Assembly (NCBI GenBank): GCA_007132635.1
Contig: SLOG01000276.1
Coordinates: 1-8,548 of the forward strand
From: Limnochordia bacterium
GTDB taxonomy: Bacteria > Bacillota > Limnochordia > Darwinibacteriales > SLO01
Length of the DNA stretch: 8,548 nucleotides
Direction of reading: 5' to 3'
Below are positions 7,036 to 8,548 of the stretch, piece by piece. Position 1 is the stretch's first letter; every line of letters starts with the position of its first letter. Made by a program: the position numbers and the translations under genes. Under the pieces are notes generated by a model. The model worked only from the letters and a program-made list of their open reading frames with translations, was not told the DNA's origin and did not search any database.

Positions 7036-8034
7036 TTATTTGTAGCGGATGCGGGGATCGAGAAACGGATACACTAAGTCGATCACCATGGTGGCCGTGG
7101 CCACCGCCACTACCGACAGGGTAATCGCCCCCATCAGAAGATTATAGTCGGACTGGAGTACCGCCAGATGAATCAGCGAACCTAACCCCGGATAGCTAAA
7201 CAGGATTTCAGTAATCAGCGCACCGTTAAAGATGCCGCCAAGCATTAGCGCGAGGGCCGTGATCTGGGGCAGAACAGCATTGCGCATCACATAGTCAATC
7301 ATAATACGGTTTTCCCGCACGCCCCGCAGCCGCGCAAAATACACGAAATCCTCCTCCGCAATAGCCGATGATAGGGCTTTCATGCTGATGACCCACCAGC
7401 CAAACCCAACAATCACTATCGAGATTCCGGGGAGAATCGAGTTGTGGATTACACTCTGGAAGAACTGCAAAGTGCCGGGGATCCCGCGCACACTCGTGGC
7501 CATGGGGAAAATCGGTAGCAGGTAGGCGAAAAAGATAATCAACACCAAGGCCAGAATGTAGTAAGGAATCGGGTAGATGATAACCGCCACAGCCTCCAAA
7601 ACCTTCGAGTAGAACCGGTCATCACGATACCCCGCCAGCAGGCCGATGATGTTGCCGAGCACCCAAGCAAAGAGCGTAGCTGTTAGAAGCAGGCCCAAAG
7701 TCCAAGGCAGAGCTTCCGCGATGAGGGTGCTGACGGGTGTAGGAAACATAGCGAGAGAGGGGCCAAAATCCCTCTCGAAGAGGATATTGCGGAAAAAGCC
7801 AACGTACTGCTCCCACAGGGTGCCCTCAAGGCCAAACGCTGTCGTCAGCGAACGCCGCAGGGCTTCCACTTGTTGGACCTCCATAAAACCGCCCTGCGCT
7901 TGGACGCGGCCTAACATGGCCTCCACTGGATCCGTGGGCATGAAGCGCGGCACAAAAAACACTGTCGTGATGCCAATCCACATCACGAGGAGGTAGGTCA
8001 GAATTCGCGAAGCTAAAAAGACTGCAAATCGCAT
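7036..8034 (-). CDS. Dpp/Opp-type ABC transporter permease (DppB-like)
   Basis: This 332-residue permease forms the membrane channel with the DppC-like subunit. It has the typical N-terminal membrane segment (residues 8-28) followed by FMPTDPVEAMLG (31-42), a periplasmic or extracellular region, five further hydrophobic segments (about 110-135, 145-172, 198-220, 256-279 and 300-322), the EAA loop at about 226-255 (EEDFVYFARLRGVREN, then IDYVMRNAVLP) and the conserved tail DLVYPFLDPRIRY (319-331). Length is normal for the family. ATG 8034 gives the expected MRF-plus-helix start. An in-frame extension up to 8088 is open, but it would read through the hairpin and adds no family sequence. Only a weak purine-rich site (AAGGCGGGA) precedes it, unlike its neighbours. 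It starts 63 nt after the binding-protein stop. Confidence 0.94.
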   Translation of the reverse strand: MRFAVFLASRILTYLLVMWIGITTVFFVPRFMPTDPVEAMLGRVQAQGGFMEVQQVEALRRSLTTAFGLEGTLWEQYVGFFRNILFERDFGPSLAMFPTPVSTLIAEALPWTLGLLLTATLFAWVLGNIIGLLAGYRDDRFYSKVLEAVAVIIYPIPYYILALVLIIFFAYLLPIFPMATSVRGIPGTLQFFQSVIHNSILPGISIVIVGFGWWVISMKALSSAIAEEDFVYFARLRGVRENRIMIDYVMRNAVLPQITALALMLGGIFNGALITEILFSYPGLGSLIHLAVLQSDYNLLMGAITLSVVAVATATMVIDLVYPFLDPRIRYK

Positions 8035-8064
8035 AAGATCCCGCCTTCGTACGAGGAGTGGAAT

Positions 8065-8091
8065 AGTGTGCCCGGCAAAGCCGGGCACACT
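8065..8091 (-). promoter_or_regulatory. Intercistronic hairpin between binding-protein and permease genes
   Basis: Arms AGTGTGCCCGGC and GCCGGGCACACT form a perfect 12-bp, GC-rich stem with a 3-nt loop. It begins 6 nt after the binding-protein stop on the minus strand. No T-run follows, so it is not a classical intrinsic terminator. Its likely role is to protect the upstream message from 3' decay or cause partial stopping, giving more binding protein than permease, as known for other binding-protein operons. Confidence 0.75.
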
Positions 8092-8097
8092 TGTGCT

Positions 8098-8548
8098 TTA
8101 GCGTCCAGTGGGTTCGAGGTGCGGCATGATATATTTGAAGAGCGACCACCACCACCACGGACCTTCATAGTGGTTATCTGCCGTGGGGAAGCCTTCCCAG
8201 TAGTAGGTGTCAACCGGCACGAATTTGGACGTGCCGAACATAGGAAGCCAAGGCATTTCTTCGACATAGACTTTGAGAAGCTCCGTTGTCAAAGGTACGA
8301 TCTGCGGATCAGCCGATGTCAGCGGACGCAGGGCGTCGAGAGCAGCACTTAACCTGTCGCTGTCATGCCGCATCTGGTTACCCGAAGCATGGGTACCCCT
8401 CGGCGCAACATACTGCTGATGCCAACCCTGCAGCTGCGTGAATACATCCGGACCCAAACCACATCCGGGCCAGTAACTGCCGGCATCAAAGGTCCCGAGA
8501 CCCCACGAGTTCCAGAAGCTGCCGCCGTCCATCTGCTGTACATTAGCG
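8098..8548 (-). CDS. Family 5 extracellular solute-binding protein, C-terminal part (5' end outside window)
   Basis: The last 149 residues of a DppA/OppA-class (SBP_bac_5) lipoprotein or secreted binding protein are present; the frame is open at the right edge and ends with TAA at 8098. The segment DPQIVPLTTELLKVYVEEMP followed by WLPMFGTSKFVPVDTYYWEGFP is the usual final lobe of the family, and FWNSWGLG matches the domain-closing strand before it. The tail, with WEGFPTADN and a tryptophan run before FKYIMPHLEP, resembles, from memory, oligosaccharide-binding members such as the cellobiose and mannobiose proteins of Thermotoga more than peptide binders. It captures substrate outside the membrane and delivers it to the DppB/DppC-like permeases encoded next. 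An internal ATG at 8532 is not a real start. Membership of the family is firm; the sugar assignment is inference. Confidence 0.9.
   Translation of the reverse strand, partial: ANVQQMDGGSFWNSWGLGTFDAGSYWPGCGLGPDVFTQLQGWHQQYVAPRGTHASGNQMRHDSDRLSAALDALRPLTSADPQIVPLTTELLKVYVEEMPWLPMFGTSKFVPVDTYYWEGFPTADNHYEGPWWWWSLFKYIMPHLEPTGR

Noticed and set aside
8065..8091. The hairpin as an intrinsic terminator
   Set aside because: The minus-strand sequence following the stem is ATTCCACTCC, without a T-tract, and the permease genes that follow are obvious members of the same transporter operon.

Overview
The window looks like one continuous stretch of a bacterial sugar-uptake operon. Every gene I can support lies on the minus strand, so transcription runs from position 8548 towards 1, and both edges cut through genes. 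The DNA is moderately GC-rich. Genes are packed with gaps of 0 to 93 nt, purine-rich Shine-Dalgarno sequences (GGAGG, AGGTGA) sit 5-6 nt before most starts, and GTG starts are common. The transporter subunits most resemble those of anaerobic, often thermophilic, Firmicutes or Thermotoga-like bacteria. The lineage is inference only; no rRNA or marker gene is present.

Layout in transcription order: (1) 8548-8098, the C-terminal ~149 residues of a family 5 extracellular solute-binding protein; (2) a perfect 12-bp hairpin at 8091-8065; (3) a DppB-type permease (8034-7036) and a DppC-type permease (7012-6188); (4) two Dpp/Opp-type ATPases, DppD-like (6186-5230) and DppF-like (5205-4219); (5) an unrecognised multi-pass membrane protein with a CPVC motif (4218-3631); (6) an unrecognised soluble helical protein (3608-3099); (7) a DUF2961 protein, the family now classed as glycoside hydrolase family GH172 (3055-1952); (8) a long right-handed beta-helix protein with a PKD-like domain, open from 1858 through the left edge.

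Together the first five protein genes make a complete Opp/Dpp-class ABC importer: binding protein, two permeases and two ATPases. The binding-protein tail and the DppF subtype resemble the branch of this class that carries oligosaccharides, and the downstream GH172-family hydrolase and beta-helix protein fit a carbohydrate role. Neither downstream protein has a visible signal peptide, which suggests glycan is imported first and processed inside the cell. The least explained part is the CPVC membrane protein plus helical protein pair between the transporter and the hydrolase.

The plus strand holds only open-frame shadows of these genes. No RNA genes, mobile elements, CRISPR arrays or convincing terminators were seen.
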